Below are positions 16,664 to 24,758 of a stretch of DNA of 64,000 bases, in pieces. The position numbers were made by a program, and so were the translations under genes. How positions within the stretch are numbered: position 1 is the stretch's first letter; each line of letters starts with the position of its first letter. The stretch is from an uncultured Prevotellaceae bacterium (GTDB lineage: Bacteria; Bacteroidota; Bacteroidia; Bacteroidales; Bacteroidaceae), in NCBI GenBank assembly GCA_946540735.1, contig CAMNIN010000003.1:62001-126000 (forward strand), read 5' to 3'. The notes below the pieces were generated by a model, which saw only the letters and a list, made by a program, of their open reading frames with translations, made no database searches and was not told where the DNA came from.

Positions 16664-18307
16664 TCAACGACGGATGATAAACTGTCCGATGCGGCGACTG
16701 TTTTTGTGCTTGTCAACGCAGTTTAGAGTGTATACTCCATCGTGGAGCGTGCGTATGCTGACTGGACCTTGGCTATAGGGCCGTAAGGTGACCACGTTGC
16801 CTGCCATGCTCTTGATACTGATGTATTCGCAACTCATCGTGGGGTCGAGCTGTGGCATTTGCAACTGTCGGCCGTCATTCTGCAGCCACTCGATTCCAGG
16901 TTGGTGGGGTATGTCACTTTGCAAAGCGATACTCTCGTTGCCATAGCGGTCGATAGCAGTCACGGCGAAGTAATGAGCACCGTCGTCTTTCGAAAAGGTC
17001 AGCGATGTGCTTGACAAGCGGCGGGCGATGAGATTGCGCACGTCATTCACATCCACCGGGCTCTCTCTGCTGGTGTAGACATTGTAGAGCAGCTCGGGAC
17101 TGTCGTTGTTGGCCTTGGCTCCCCACCATTTCAGGCGAAGCCGTTCGCCCTCGTTGGTCATGCTCATGTCCTGCGGTGGCGTGGGGCGGGCATCAGATTG
17201 CCATGTCATGGGTGGTGTGAGAGAAGGGTAGGGGTCAACGTATCGCTGTACGTAATTGTAAATTCCTTTCACATTATCGGTGAAAAAACGGCTGCGGAAA
17301 TATGTATGTCCCATACCAAGTTGGCGGGTTACGTGCAGTTCTCGGGTGATGTCGGTGAGAGGCCAGTCGTTTCCCTCTCTGCGGGAGAGCAGCCAGATGG
17401 CTAAGCCTGGTACGATCGTGCGCCCGTAAGTGTTTTCTGCCCAGTCCACAGCAAAGGGGTAGAAATTGTCGCCACGGAAATACATCATGGGGTAGAGTTG
17501 GTCCATCAATCCCTCGCGCAACCAGCCTTGTGCATCTTGGCATACGGCATCGTACGCATTCCAGCCTTTACTGGAATAGCGGGTGAGGTCGCTGTACTTT
17601 CCGATTGGTGAGCAGCTGAGTTTCACCCAAGGCTTCTTGGCTTTGATTCGCTGGTGGATCCGTCTCACGATACTGGTGATATGCTCACGCCCCTTAGTCC
17701 GGCTGACCGTGTATTTCCAGTTCTCCGGATAGCGGATATAGTCGAGATGAATGCCGTCGACATCATAATTGTCTACGATCTCACCACAGATGTCGGCGAT
17801 GTAGTCGGCGGTTTGGCTGTTCTCAGGATTCATGAAGCCCTCGTCGCCTTTCTTGATGACCAGAGATTTGGAACGTTCCCGAAGTTGGCGGCATCCGATA
17901 TTGTTCCATTTCCCCACAGGAATCGCTACCACCCAGGCATGTAGTTCCATACCTCGTTTATGGCATTCATCAATGGCATATTGCAAGGCGTCATAGCCAG
18001 GATGTTGGCCTCCTTTTCCGGTCAGGCAGGGGTCGAATGGTTCGTAGCGAGAGGGATATATGGTAGTGGCTCTCACCCTTGTTTGTAAAAGAATGGTGTT
18101 GACATTCGACTGGTGCAACTGGTCAAGGATCGTGCGCAACTGGGCTTTTTGTCGCTCAATGGATTCAGGACCGTTGGCTTTCACCGATGGCCAGTCCAGT
18201 CCATTGAGCGTTGTCAGCCATACTGCACGTACTTCGTATTTGGGCACTTGGCCTTTGGATGCCAGGAAAAGCATGCAAAAGACAAGGAGTATCCATGATT
18301 TTCGCAT
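16664..18307 (-). CDS. Secreted family 10-like glycosyl hydrolase (GHL10)
   Basis: 547 residues from the second Met. A cleavable signal peptide (ending A-S-K-G-Q) precedes a GHL10 domain (about 25-380) with V-R-A-V-W-L-T-T-L-N-G, L-L-Q-T-R-V-R, E-C-H-K-R-G-M-E-L-H-A-W-V and Y-D-V-D-G-I-H-L-D-Y-I-R. A fibronectin-like region follows. The last ~70 residues (strands ending G-Q-F-I-I-R-R) resemble a T9SS C-terminal sorting domain, which would put the enzyme outside the cell. It is a paralog of the lipoprotein GHL10 at 11614. Its promoter uses a TTTG inside the tandem repeat upstream. Confidence 0.88.
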   Translation of the reverse strand: MRKSWILLVFCMLFLASKGQVPKYEVRAVWLTTLNGLDWPSVKANGPESIERQKAQLRTILDQLHQSNVNTILLQTRVRATTIYPSRYEPFDPCLTGKGGQHPGYDALQYAIDECHKRGMELHAWVVAIPVGKWNNIGCRQLRERSKSLVIKKGDEGFMNPENSQTADYIADICGEIVDNYDVDGIHLDYIRYPENWKYTVSRTKGREHITSIVRRIHQRIKAKKPWVKLSCSPIGKYSDLTRYSSKGWNAYDAVCQDAQGWLREGLMDQLYPMMYFRGDNFYPFAVDWAENTYGRTIVPGLAIWLLSRREGNDWPLTDITRELHVTRQLGMGHTYFRSRFFTDNVKGIYNYVQRYVDPYPSLTPPMTWQSDARPTPPQDMSMTNEGERLRLKWWGAKANNDSPELLYNVYTSRESPVDVNDVRNLIARRLSSTSLTFSKDDGAHYFAVTAIDRYGNESIALQSDIPHQPGIEWLQNDGRQLQMPQLDPTMSCEYISIKSMAGNVVTLRPYSQGPVSIRTLHDGVYTLNCVDKHKNSRRIGQFIIRR

Positions 18308-18335
18308 CATTTTGTCGGTTTTGTCGATTTTACTG

Positions 18336-18367
18336 CAAAATTACGAATAAGCGAGCGAAATGCCAAA
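18336..18367 (-). promoter_or_regulatory. Promoter of the secreted GHL10 gene
   Basis: Minus strand TTTG (18367-18364), 20 bases, TAATTTTG (18343-18336). The TTTG lies inside the first copy of the 71-bp repeat. The leader would be about 20 nt. Confidence 0.65.
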
Positions 18368-18485
18368 TTTATTTGAGCATTTCCGAGCGGGAGTAATTTG
18401 GGCGCAGCCAAAATAGAATAAGCGAGCGAAATGCCAATTTTATTTGAGCATTTCCGAGCGGGAGTAATTTGGGCGCAGCCAAAAT
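18345..18485. repeat. Two tandem 71-bp repeats with an internal hairpin
   Basis: Copy 1 (18345-18415) and copy 2 (18416-18485) are almost identical; the clear difference is CCAAATTT versus CCAATTTT. Each holds a hairpin in which GAAATGC-CAAA pairs with TTTG-(A)-GCATTTC around a four-base loop, flanked by GAGCG on the left and CCGAG on the right. The pair lies in the divergent region between the GHL10 and cstA genes. With no spacer and only two copies it is not CRISPR; a REP/BIME-like element is the nearest known class. Confidence 0.9.
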
Positions 18486-18506
18486 GAAAGAATAATGAGG
18501 AAAAAC

Positions 18507-18537
18507 TTTCCTGTTTCTGATTATTGTTGTATCTTTG
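18507..18537 (+). promoter_or_regulatory. cstA promoter
   Basis: TTTC (18507-18510), 19 bases, TATCTTTG (18530-18537). The start site near 18544 rules out any start codon at 18535 and supports the ATG at 18616. Confidence 0.65.
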
Positions 18538-18615
18538 CATTATATTTTAATAGGTAAAAGGACTTTGATGCCAAGAGGCACGGTTTCCTGTACTTTTTCT
18601 AAATTTTTCAATAAG

Positions 18616-20151
18616 ATGATTTCATTTTTGTTAAGCCTTGTAGCCTTGGTCGTAGGCTATTTGTTGTATGGAAAGTTTGTCGAGCGGGTTTTCGCTCCGG
18701 ATGATCGTCCTACACCTGCCATATCCAAGGCTGATGGAGTAGATTTCATTGTGCTTCCCACATGGAAGGTGTTCATGATTCAATTTCTGAACATCGCTGG
18801 TACAGGACCGATTTTCGGTGCTATCATGGGTGCTTGGTATGGTCCTGTGGCCTATATTTGGATTGTTCTGGGTTGTATCTTTGCCGGTGCCATGCATGAT
18901 TTCTTTTCGGGCATGTTGTCTATTCGTCATGGGGGTGCTAACTTACCAGAATTGGTTGGGGCATACCTCGGCAAGGCGACAAAAGCGGTTATGCTGGTTT
19001 TCTCTGTCTTCCTGCTTATGATGGTAGGCGTGGTGTTTGTCTATAGTCCTGCTCTCTTGTTGGAAAACATGGCTCCCATAGGAATCCTTGTGTGGGTGAT
19101 CATCATCTTCGTCTATTATATCTTGGCCACCATGCTGCCTATTGACAAGATCATTGGACGCTTTTATCCCATTTTTGCCTTCTCCCTGCTGTTCATGGCT
19201 GTGGCACTTATGGTCGTGCTCTTTGTTAAATGGCCAGCCATTCCTGAGTTATGGGACAACCTTGCGGCCTCCAATCTCAATGATCCTCAGTCAATACTTG
19301 GTACGGAGTCCTATATCGTCAAGAATCCCATATTTCCCTGCCTCTTCCTGACCATCGCGTGCGGTGCGATCAGTGGCTTCCATGCTACGCAAAGCCCATT
19401 GATGGCTCGTTGCTTGAAGTCAGAGCGTCTCGGGCGTCCCGTCTTCTACGGATCAATGATTACCGAGGGTCTTGTGGCTTTGATCTGGGCTTCGGTCTCC
19501 ACTTATTTCTTCTATTATGGAGGATGGCGACAGGTTGTGCCTGCAGAGGTGGTGGCTCAGTTCAACGAGCAACTCCATGGCGATTCGCCGAAGACCTTGA
19601 TCCAGTTCTTTACCGCTCCCAATGTCGTTCAGTATGTCTGCTCAGGATGGCTGGGCTTGCTCGGCGGCATCCTCGCTGTCTTGGGCGTGGTGGCTGCCCC
19701 CATCACCAGTGGTGACACGGCTTTCCGTAGCGCGAGGTTGATTATCGCATCCGCCTTGAAAGTGGAGCAGCGCAGCATCCCTAAGCGTTTGCTCATTTCT
19801 GTTCCTTTATTCACCGTGTCTATCCTCCTGCTGATCTGGCAGATGGAGAATCCCGATGGCTTCAATACGATCTGGCAGTATTTCGGCTGGGGTAATCAGA
19901 CTCTCGCAGTGTTCACTTTGTGGACGATAACGGTTTATCTTGTGCGTAATGAGAAACCTTTCTTCATAGCCTTGATTCCTGCGCTCTTCATGACGGCGGT
20001 GTGCTCCACCTTCATCTTCGTTAGTCCAAACGCCCTGGGTGGTCATTTGTCGCTCACAACAGGTTATGCCCTGGGTGGCCTCTGCTTGATCACGGCTATT
20101 GTTTGGTTTGCTGTCTGGTATAGTAAACATACATCTACTGTAAAACAATAA
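18616..20151 (+). CDS. cstA: Carbon starvation protein CstA family transporter
   Basis: About 511 residues from the ATG at 18616. Earlier in-frame starts fall within the promoter and add a non-hydrophobic stretch. It has well over ten membrane helices and CstA signatures such as the N-terminal G-Y-L-L-Y-G-K-F-V-E and I-A-G-T-G-P-I-F-G-A-I-M-G. E. coli relatives (CstA, BtsT) import peptides or pyruvate, so the substrate here is open. It is probably monocistronic or continues into the small OMP gene 18 bp later. Confidence 0.93.
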   Translation: MISFLLSLVALVVGYLLYGKFVERVFAPDDRPTPAISKADGVDFIVLPTWKVFMIQFLNIAGTGPIFGAIMGAWYGPVAYIWIVLGCIFAGAMHDFFSGMLSIRHGGANLPELVGAYLGKATKAVMLVFSVFLLMMVGVVFVYSPALLLENMAPIGILVWVIIIFVYYILATMLPIDKIIGRFYPIFAFSLLFMAVALMVVLFVKWPAIPELWDNLAASNLNDPQSILGTESYIVKNPIFPCLFLTIACGAISGFHATQSPLMARCLKSERLGRPVFYGSMITEGLVALIWASVSTYFFYYGGWRQVVPAEVVAQFNEQLHGDSPKTLIQFFTAPNVVQYVCSGWLGLLGGILAVLGVVAAPITSGDTAFRSARLIIASALKVEQRSIPKRLLISVPLFTVSILLLIWQMENPDGFNTIWQYFGWGNQTLAVFTLWTITVYLVRNEKPFFIALIPALFMTAVCSTFIFVSPNALGGHLSLTTGYALGGLCLITAIVWFAVWYSKHTSTVKQ

Positions 20152-20169
20152 TTATTAATTCACATACTT

Positions 20170-20664
20170 ATGGTAAAAAAACTTTCATTGCTGATTGTCA
20201 CACTGATGATGGTGCTGACAGCCAACGCACAGTTCGAACAAGATAAGAAGTACATCAGTGCGTCTTTCTCTGGTCTCGACCTTAATTATAATGGCACATC
20301 TGACCTCTCATTAGGGTTCCAAGCCAAAGGTGGATACCTCGTCGAAGACAACCTGATGGTACTGGGTACGTTGGGCTACAACCACATTGGTGGTGACGAC
20401 AAGACTCCCGATAGATTCTCTATTGGTGCCCAGGGTCGATACTATATCATCCAGAATGGCATCTATCTGGGCGTGGGCGCAACTTATAAGCATGGCAATC
20501 ATAACTACAACGACTTCATGCCTTCTGTAGAGGTTGGTTATGCTTTCTTCATCAACCGCACCATCACCATAGAGCCTGCCTTGTATTATGAGCAGTCGAT
20601 CAAGGATCATAGCAAGTACTCCAACGTCGGTCTGCGTCTGGGATTGGGTATTTACCTCTTCTGA
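20170..20664 (+). CDS. Small outer-membrane beta-barrel protein
   Basis: 164 residues with a signal peptide ending T-A-N-A-Q, then alternating strands (Y-I-S-A-S-F-S-G-L-D-L-N-Y) and a C-terminal L-R-L-G-L-G-I-Y-L-F that ends on Phe, the usual barrel insertion signal. The size suggests an eight-stranded OmpW/OmpX-like barrel. It lies 18 bp after cstA and 15 bp before recR, so it may be co-transcribed with both. Function unknown. Confidence 0.82.
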   Translation: MVKKLSLLIVTLMMVLTANAQFEQDKKYISASFSGLDLNYNGTSDLSLGFQAKGGYLVEDNLMVLGTLGYNHIGGDDKTPDRFSIGAQGRYYIIQNGIYLGVGATYKHGNHNYNDFMPSVEVGYAFFINRTITIEPALYYEQSIKDHSKYSNVGLRLGLGIYLF

Positions 20665-20679
20665 TTTCTCGACAGTCAG

Positions 20680-21291
20680 ATGTTGCAGCAATATCCCTCT
20701 GCTTTACTCGAGAAAGCGGTAGGTGAGTTTTCCAGACTTCCAGGAGTCGGGCGCAAAACGGCTTTGCGCCTGGTGCTTCATTTACTACGTCAGCCCATCG
20801 AGGATGTTGACCGCTTCACAGAGGCGGTCTCGCTTTTGCGTCACGACGTGAAATACTGCAAGGTGTGCCATAATATCAGTGATACCGATGTATGTGCCAT
20901 TTGCTCCGATACAAAAAGAGATGCCTCTTTGGTCTGCGTCGTGGAGAACATCCAGGATGTGATGGCTGTGGAGAACACGCAGCAGTTCAATGGGCTTTAT
21001 CATGTGCTCGGTGGTGTAATCTCTCCGATTGAAGGAATTGGACCCTCTGATCTGAGAATTGACGAACTCGTGGAACGGGTGGCTGCTGGTGGGGTGGAGG
21101 AGGTGCTCTTGGCTTTGGGCAGTACGATGGAGGGAGATACCACCAATTTCTATATCTCCCGAAAGTTGGAGCCTTACCCTGTGAAATTGACGGTTTTGGC
21201 CAGAGGCATCTCCGTCGGTGATGAATTGGAATATACGGATGAGGTCACGTTGGGAAGATCGATTCTCAACCGTACCCCCTTCGGACATTAA
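20680..21291 (+). CDS. recR: Recombination mediator RecR
   Basis: 203 residues, the usual size. It has the N-terminal helix-hairpin-helix [12 protein letters not shown], a four-cysteine zinc finger (C-K-V-C-H-N...C-A-I-C-S-D) and a Toprim domain with V-V-E-N-I-Q-D-V and [12 protein letters not shown]. RecR with RecO (and RecF) loads RecA at single-stranded gaps. Confidence 0.97.
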   Translation: MLQQYPSALLEKAVGEFSRLPGVGRKTALRLVLHLLRQPIEDVDRFTEAVSLLRHDVKYCKVCHNISDTDVCAICSDTKRDASLVCVVENIQDVMAVENTQQFNGLYHVLGGVISPIEGIGPSDLRIDELVERVAAGGVEEVLLALGSTMEGDTTNFYISRKLEPYPVKLTVLARGISVGDELEYTDEVTLGRSILNRTPFGH

Positions 21292-21320
21292 GTGAATAGA
21301 CTGTTTTGCTTTCAAATAAT

Positions 21321-21740
21321 ATGCAGAAGACAAGAAAAGTCCTTTTGGCTGTCCTGTGGTGCTCATGTGCTTTGGCTGGATTCCTGATCATTATCTTTGA
21401 GACCGGGATATGGATGCCAGGGGCTTTATCGGGAAATGCCAAGACCGAATTTGCATTGACAGTGAGCATGGAATTGCTGACATTGCTGGTCATCCCCCTC
21501 TCGTTGTGGTTGTTCAAATGGAGGAGGGTTGATGAGAGCTTGAGGAAAAACAAGGAGAAAGCACTGCTTCGCTGGGGACTGTTGCGGTTGCTGATGTTGT
21601 GTTTGCCGTTCATGGCCTGCGTGCTTCTGTATTATCTCTTTGTCAGTGCTAACTTTGGCTTTTTGGCTATTGTTTATTTCTTGTGCCTCTTCTTTGTCTA
21701 CCCTTCGATGAGAAGGTGTATGACTGAGATTGGCGAGTGA
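21321..21740 (+). CDS. Small four-helix membrane protein, unknown
   Basis: 139 residues from the ATG at 21321; an in-frame TTG at 21306 is less likely. It has about four membrane helices (roughly 8-30, 40-62, 85-107 and 110-128) and a short cytosolic Lys/Arg-rich loop (W-R-R-V-D-E-S-L-R-K-N-K-E-K). No motif is recognised. It sits between recR and a glycosyltransferase with short gaps on both sides, so it probably belongs to the same operon. Confidence 0.72.
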   Translation: MQKTRKVLLAVLWCSCALAGFLIIIFETGIWMPGALSGNAKTEFALTVSMELLTLLVIPLSLWLFKWRRVDESLRKNKEKALLRWGLLRLLMLCLPFMACVLLYYLFVSANFGFLAIVYFLCLFFVYPSMRRCMTEIGE

Positions 21741-21752
21741 TGGAATGAAACG

Positions 21753-22952
21753 ATGAAACTGACGGTTATCATAGTCAATTATAATGTAAAGCATTATCTT
21801 TACCAATGTCTTGACAGCTTGTATCGTGCTGTCAAGGATATTGAGACCGAGGTGTATGTCGTCGACAACCATTCTCGGGACGGGAGCGTCAACTATGTCT
21901 CGAGGAGATTTCACGATGTGAACTACGTCGAAAGCAATCACAACCTGGGCTTTGCTCGTGCCAATAACATCGCTATCCGACAGAGTTCTGGTGAGTATGT
22001 ATTGTTGCTAAATCCAGATACAGTGGTGGGCGAGGACACCATTGAGCATGTTCTTGAGTTCATGGATCAGCATCCTAATGCTGGTGGTGTGGGAGTGAAA
22101 ATGCTGAAGGCTGATGGCACAAGGGCCATGGAGTCAAGGCGTGGCCTGCCTACACCGATGACGTCGTTCTATAAAATGACAGGTTTGTGCAAGAGGTTTC
22201 CACAGAGTAGACGGTTCGGACATTATTACATGAGCTATCTTCCTTGGGAAAAGGAGGCACAGATAGAAGTGATCAGTGGTGCTTTCTGTATGTTGAGGCG
22301 CAGCGCTTTGATGAAAGTCGGTCTTCTTGACGAGGATTTCTTCATGTATGGCGAGGATATAGACTTGTCTTTTCGCTTGGTCAAAGGCGGATTCGAAAAT
22401 TGGTATCTGCCAGAGACGATACTTCATTATAAAGGAGAGAGCACCCAGAAATCATCATTCAGATATGTGCATGTATTCTATGAGGCCATGCTCATCTTCT
22501 TCAGGAAGCATTACGGCAGTTCCAGCCTTTGGTTGACCTTGCCGATCAAGGTGGCGATCTACCTCAAGGCTTCTCTTGCATTGGTGCAGATGCAGACATC
22601 GAAGATGCGGAAAGCATTGGGCTTCTTCAGCCCGAGGCGTCGAAGGGAACCCGACTATATCTTTATCGGTTCGGTAGCTTCAATCACGCAATGTCGCAGA
22701 TTGGCTCGCAAGAAAGGTCTCTCCGGGGAGTTTGTCGTGGCTAATGAGCGTATGAATCCAGAGGTGCATGTTCAGGTGTTGGAGAAACTGGACACTGTCA
22801 AGAATCAGACCTATATGGTCTATGACATAGAAGCTTTCCAATACCGCAAGGTCTTGGAGGTCTTCTCGCAGCATCCGGTGCCGAATGTTTTCATCGGGAC
22901 GTATAATCCACGTACCAAGACGATTATCACAGCAGAGGAGGTGCTGAGATGA
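21753..22952 (+). CDS. Family 2 glycosyltransferase with C-terminal extension
   Basis: 399 residues. The first ~260 form a GT2/rhamnosyltransferase-like (WbbL type) domain: V-I-I-V-N-Y-N-V at the start, V-V-D-N-H-S-R-D-G-S, L-L-N-P-D-T (the D-x-D-like metal site) and F-M-Y-G-E-D-I-D-L-S-F-R (the catalytic E-D). Residues ~300-399, after a basic linker (F-F-S-P-R-R-R-R), look like a separate alpha/beta domain starting D-Y-I-F-I-G-S-V. The enzyme should add a sugar to a surface glycan. It overlaps the next gene by four bases. Confidence 0.9.
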   Translation: MKLTVIIVNYNVKHYLYQCLDSLYRAVKDIETEVYVVDNHSRDGSVNYVSRRFHDVNYVESNHNLGFARANNIAIRQSSGEYVLLLNPDTVVGEDTIEHVLEFMDQHPNAGGVGVKMLKADGTRAMESRRGLPTPMTSFYKMTGLCKRFPQSRRFGHYYMSYLPWEKEAQIEVISGAFCMLRRSALMKVGLLDEDFFMYGEDIDLSFRLVKGGFENWYLPETILHYKGESTQKSSFRYVHVFYEAMLIFFRKHYGSSSLWLTLPIKVAIYLKASLALVQMQTSKMRKALGFFSPRRRREPDYIFIGSVASITQCRRLARKKGLSGEFVVANERMNPEVHVQVLEKLDTVKNQTYMVYDIEAFQYRKVLEVFSQHPVPNVFIGTYNPRTKTIITAEEVLR

Positions 22953-23491
22953 TGGATTTGCTGGTTGGAAAAAAAGTCAGGCTGAGAGCTCTGGAACCAG
23001 AGGATCTTCCTTTTCTCTATTCTATCGAGAATGATACGGGGATGTGGGATGTCAGCAGTGCCAGTGCGCCTTATTCTCGCTTCTCACTCAGCAGCTACAT
23101 TATGGGTAATACAAGTGATATATATGCTGATAAGCAGATGAGGCTGATGATAGAGAATCTCGACGGCGAGTCTGTTGGCCTGATCGACCTGTTTCATTTT
23201 GATCCGAAAAACCAGCGGGCAGAGGTGGGGATTGTCGTCATGGCTGTCTATCGCCATCAGGGTCTGGCCACCGAGGCTTTGTCTCTTATTCAGAACTATA
23301 GTCTCAAGGTATTGCATCTCCACCAACTCTACGCTTGGGTGGATGTTGACAACCAGCAATCATTGAAAATGTTTCTGAGAACAGGTTTCTGCGAAACTGC
23401 ACGTATTAAGGAATGGCTCTATGATGGAGAGAAGTACAGGGATGCCGCACTATTGAATTTTTTTCTAAAAAATACGGATTTTATTTTGTAG
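22949..23491 (+). CDS. GNAT acetyltransferase (RimJ/RimL/SpeG type)
   Basis: 180 residues. It begins in the family style (K-K-V-R-L-R-A-L-E-P-E-D-L) and has the acetyl-CoA loop region R-H-Q-G-L-A-T-E-A and a later D-N-Q-Q-S-L-K-M-F segment typical of RimJ/RimL/SpeG relatives. It should transfer an acetyl group from acetyl-CoA to an amine of unknown identity. It is coupled (ATGA overlap) to the glycosyltransferase. The tRNA promoter starts within its last codons. Confidence 0.88.
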   Translation: MMDLLVGKKVRLRALEPEDLPFLYSIENDTGMWDVSSASAPYSRFSLSSYIMGNTSDIYADKQMRLMIENLDGESVGLIDLFHFDPKNQRAEVGIVVMAVYRHQGLATEALSLIQNYSLKVLHLHQLYAWVDVDNQQSLKMFLRTGFCETARIKEWLYDGEKYRDAALLNFFLKNTDFIL

Positions 23492-23515
23492 ATAGGAAAT
23501 AAATTCATACCTTTG
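23485..23515 (+). promoter_or_regulatory. Promoter of the two tRNA-Asp genes
   Basis: TTTG (23485-23488), exactly 19 bases, TACCTTTG (23508-23515). Transcription would begin about 24 nt before the first tRNA. Confidence 0.78.
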
Positions 23516-23545
23516 CATCCGCAAATCAGAATTACAGCATTATCT

Positions 23546-23619
23546 GGTGCGTTAGTTCAGTTGGTTAGAATGCCGGCCTGTCACGCCGGAGGTCACGGGT
23601 CCGAGTCCCGTACGCACCG
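23546..23619 (+). tRNA. tRNA-Asp (GTC), copy 1
   Basis: 74 nt forming a full cloverleaf: acceptor GGTGCGT with ACGCACC, anticodon stem CCGGC/GCCGG enclosing CT-GTC-AC, and a GGTCCGAGTCCC T-arm region. Discriminator G is right for Asp. The three bases after it are CCA, so the 3' end appears encoded. Confidence 0.97.
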
Positions 23620-23635
23620 CCAACATTCTGATTTT

Positions 23636-23709
23636 GGTGCGTTAGTTCAGTTGGTTAGAATGCCGGCCTGTCACGCCGGAGGTCACGGGTCCGAGTCCCG
23701 TACGCACCG
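23636..23709 (+). tRNA. tRNA-Asp (GTC), copy 2
   Basis: Identical in all 74 nt to copy 1 and 16 nt downstream of its discriminator base. The following bases are CTT, so here CCA must be added enzymatically. A terminator follows. Confidence 0.97.
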
Positions 23710-23712
23710 CTT

Positions 23713-23737
23713 ATCCGCCGCACGAGGCGGATTTTTT
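23713..23737 (+). terminator. Terminator of the tRNA-Asp transcript
   Basis: Perfect stem ATCCGCC/GGCGGAT (23713-23719 with 23726-23732), loop of six, and a run of six T at 23732-23737. Confidence 0.88.
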
Positions 23738-23759
23738 AGTTTTAAGACCTTCCTTTACG

Positions 23760-24743
23760 ATGATGAAGCAAGCCCTACCCCGAAAAGAGCGTAAAGTCTG
23801 GATCGATGTTCTTAGAGCATTGGCCATCTTATTTGTCGTCTACGGTCATCGCGCCGGGCACATGGATTATTTCCTTTTCACCAGTCCCATCAAGATGCCG
23901 CTTTTCTTCGCGCTTTCTGGCTATCTCTTCAGTTTGCGGGATGGGGATGACTGGGTATTCCTGAAGCATCTCTTCTGGTCGGTTGTCGTGCCGTGGATTT
24001 GTTTGGGCTTCCTTCCCATTGCGTTGGCTTTTCCCATCAAGGGTGTTGACCATACTCTCCAGTCTCTCTACGAGGTGCTTAGCGGGCGGAAATTGTGGTT
24101 CATGCCTTGTTTTATCGTGGGTCAGATCATTTTCTATTATCTGGTTAAGACTTTGGGCAAGAAACATTTGCTCTTAATACTTGCTTCCCTGGCTTTGTTT
24201 TTTATCGGCTACGCTCTCCGACGGCAGCATATCTTGAGTTTCGGCATGGTCAATATCGCTATGACGGTGCAGATTTTCTTTTCGTTTGGCTATCTGTTCC
24301 GTCAGTATGAGGATGCGATAAAGAGTAGGATAGGGAATTATGTGTATGCTGTCGCCTTGCTGTATGTCTTGCTGGGCTTCCTAAGCCTTCATTTCTATCC
24401 TCGGTATTGCCTGAATGTGAATGGGGCCTTCTATTACAACTTCCCGCTGTGTCTGGCGATGATCGCTACAGGATTATTCTCCTTGTTTGTCCTCTCGCAG
24501 AAAATCAGCCATTATCCGAAATGGTTGCAGCTCGTAGGTAAAAATTCTTTGGTCATCTACATGCTCGACCGCTATGCCATCATTCCGGCTCACAAGTTTT
24601 TTGATTTCTCCAATCCCAGCTACCCTTACTATCTGGTTTGCGGGGCTTCGTTGGTTTATCTGGTGTGGTCGTCTTTCTTCGGCATTATGGTGGCGAAAAT
24701 GCTCAACAAGTATGTTCCCTGGGCCACGGGAAGAAGAGGGTAG
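23760..24743 (+). CDS. Acyltransferase family 3 membrane protein
   Basis: 327 residues with about nine or ten membrane helices. The N-terminus W-I-D-V-L-R-A-L-A-I-L-F-V-V-Y-G-H-R carries the conserved Arg and His of the acyltransferase 3 / fucose O-acetylase family, and F-F-A-L-S-G-Y-L-F-S is also typical. Such enzymes transfer acyl groups, often acetyl, to surface sugars. It stands between the tRNA terminator and a convergent membrane gene. The acceptor is unknown. Confidence 0.88.
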   Translation: MMKQALPRKERKVWIDVLRALAILFVVYGHRAGHMDYFLFTSPIKMPLFFALSGYLFSLRDGDDWVFLKHLFWSVVVPWICLGFLPIALAFPIKGVDHTLQSLYEVLSGRKLWFMPCFIVGQIIFYYLVKTLGKKHLLLILASLALFFIGYALRRQHILSFGMVNIAMTVQIFFSFGYLFRQYEDAIKSRIGNYVYAVALLYVLLGFLSLHFYPRYCLNVNGAFYYNFPLCLAMIATGLFSLFVLSQKISHYPKWLQLVGKNSLVIYMLDRYAIIPAHKFFDFSNPSYPYYLVCGASLVYLVWSSFFGIMVAKMLNKYVPWATGRRG

Positions 24744-24758
24744 GGCCTCCAAAGGGGG

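Noticed and set aside
18345..18485. CRISPR array at the 71-bp repeats
   Set aside because: Only two direct tandem copies, no unique spacers and no cas genes. The same applies to 38902-39047.
23513..23794. 93-codon frame crossing both tRNA-Asp genes
   Set aside because: It is the translation of tRNA sequence, seen as a repeated peptide; not a protein gene.
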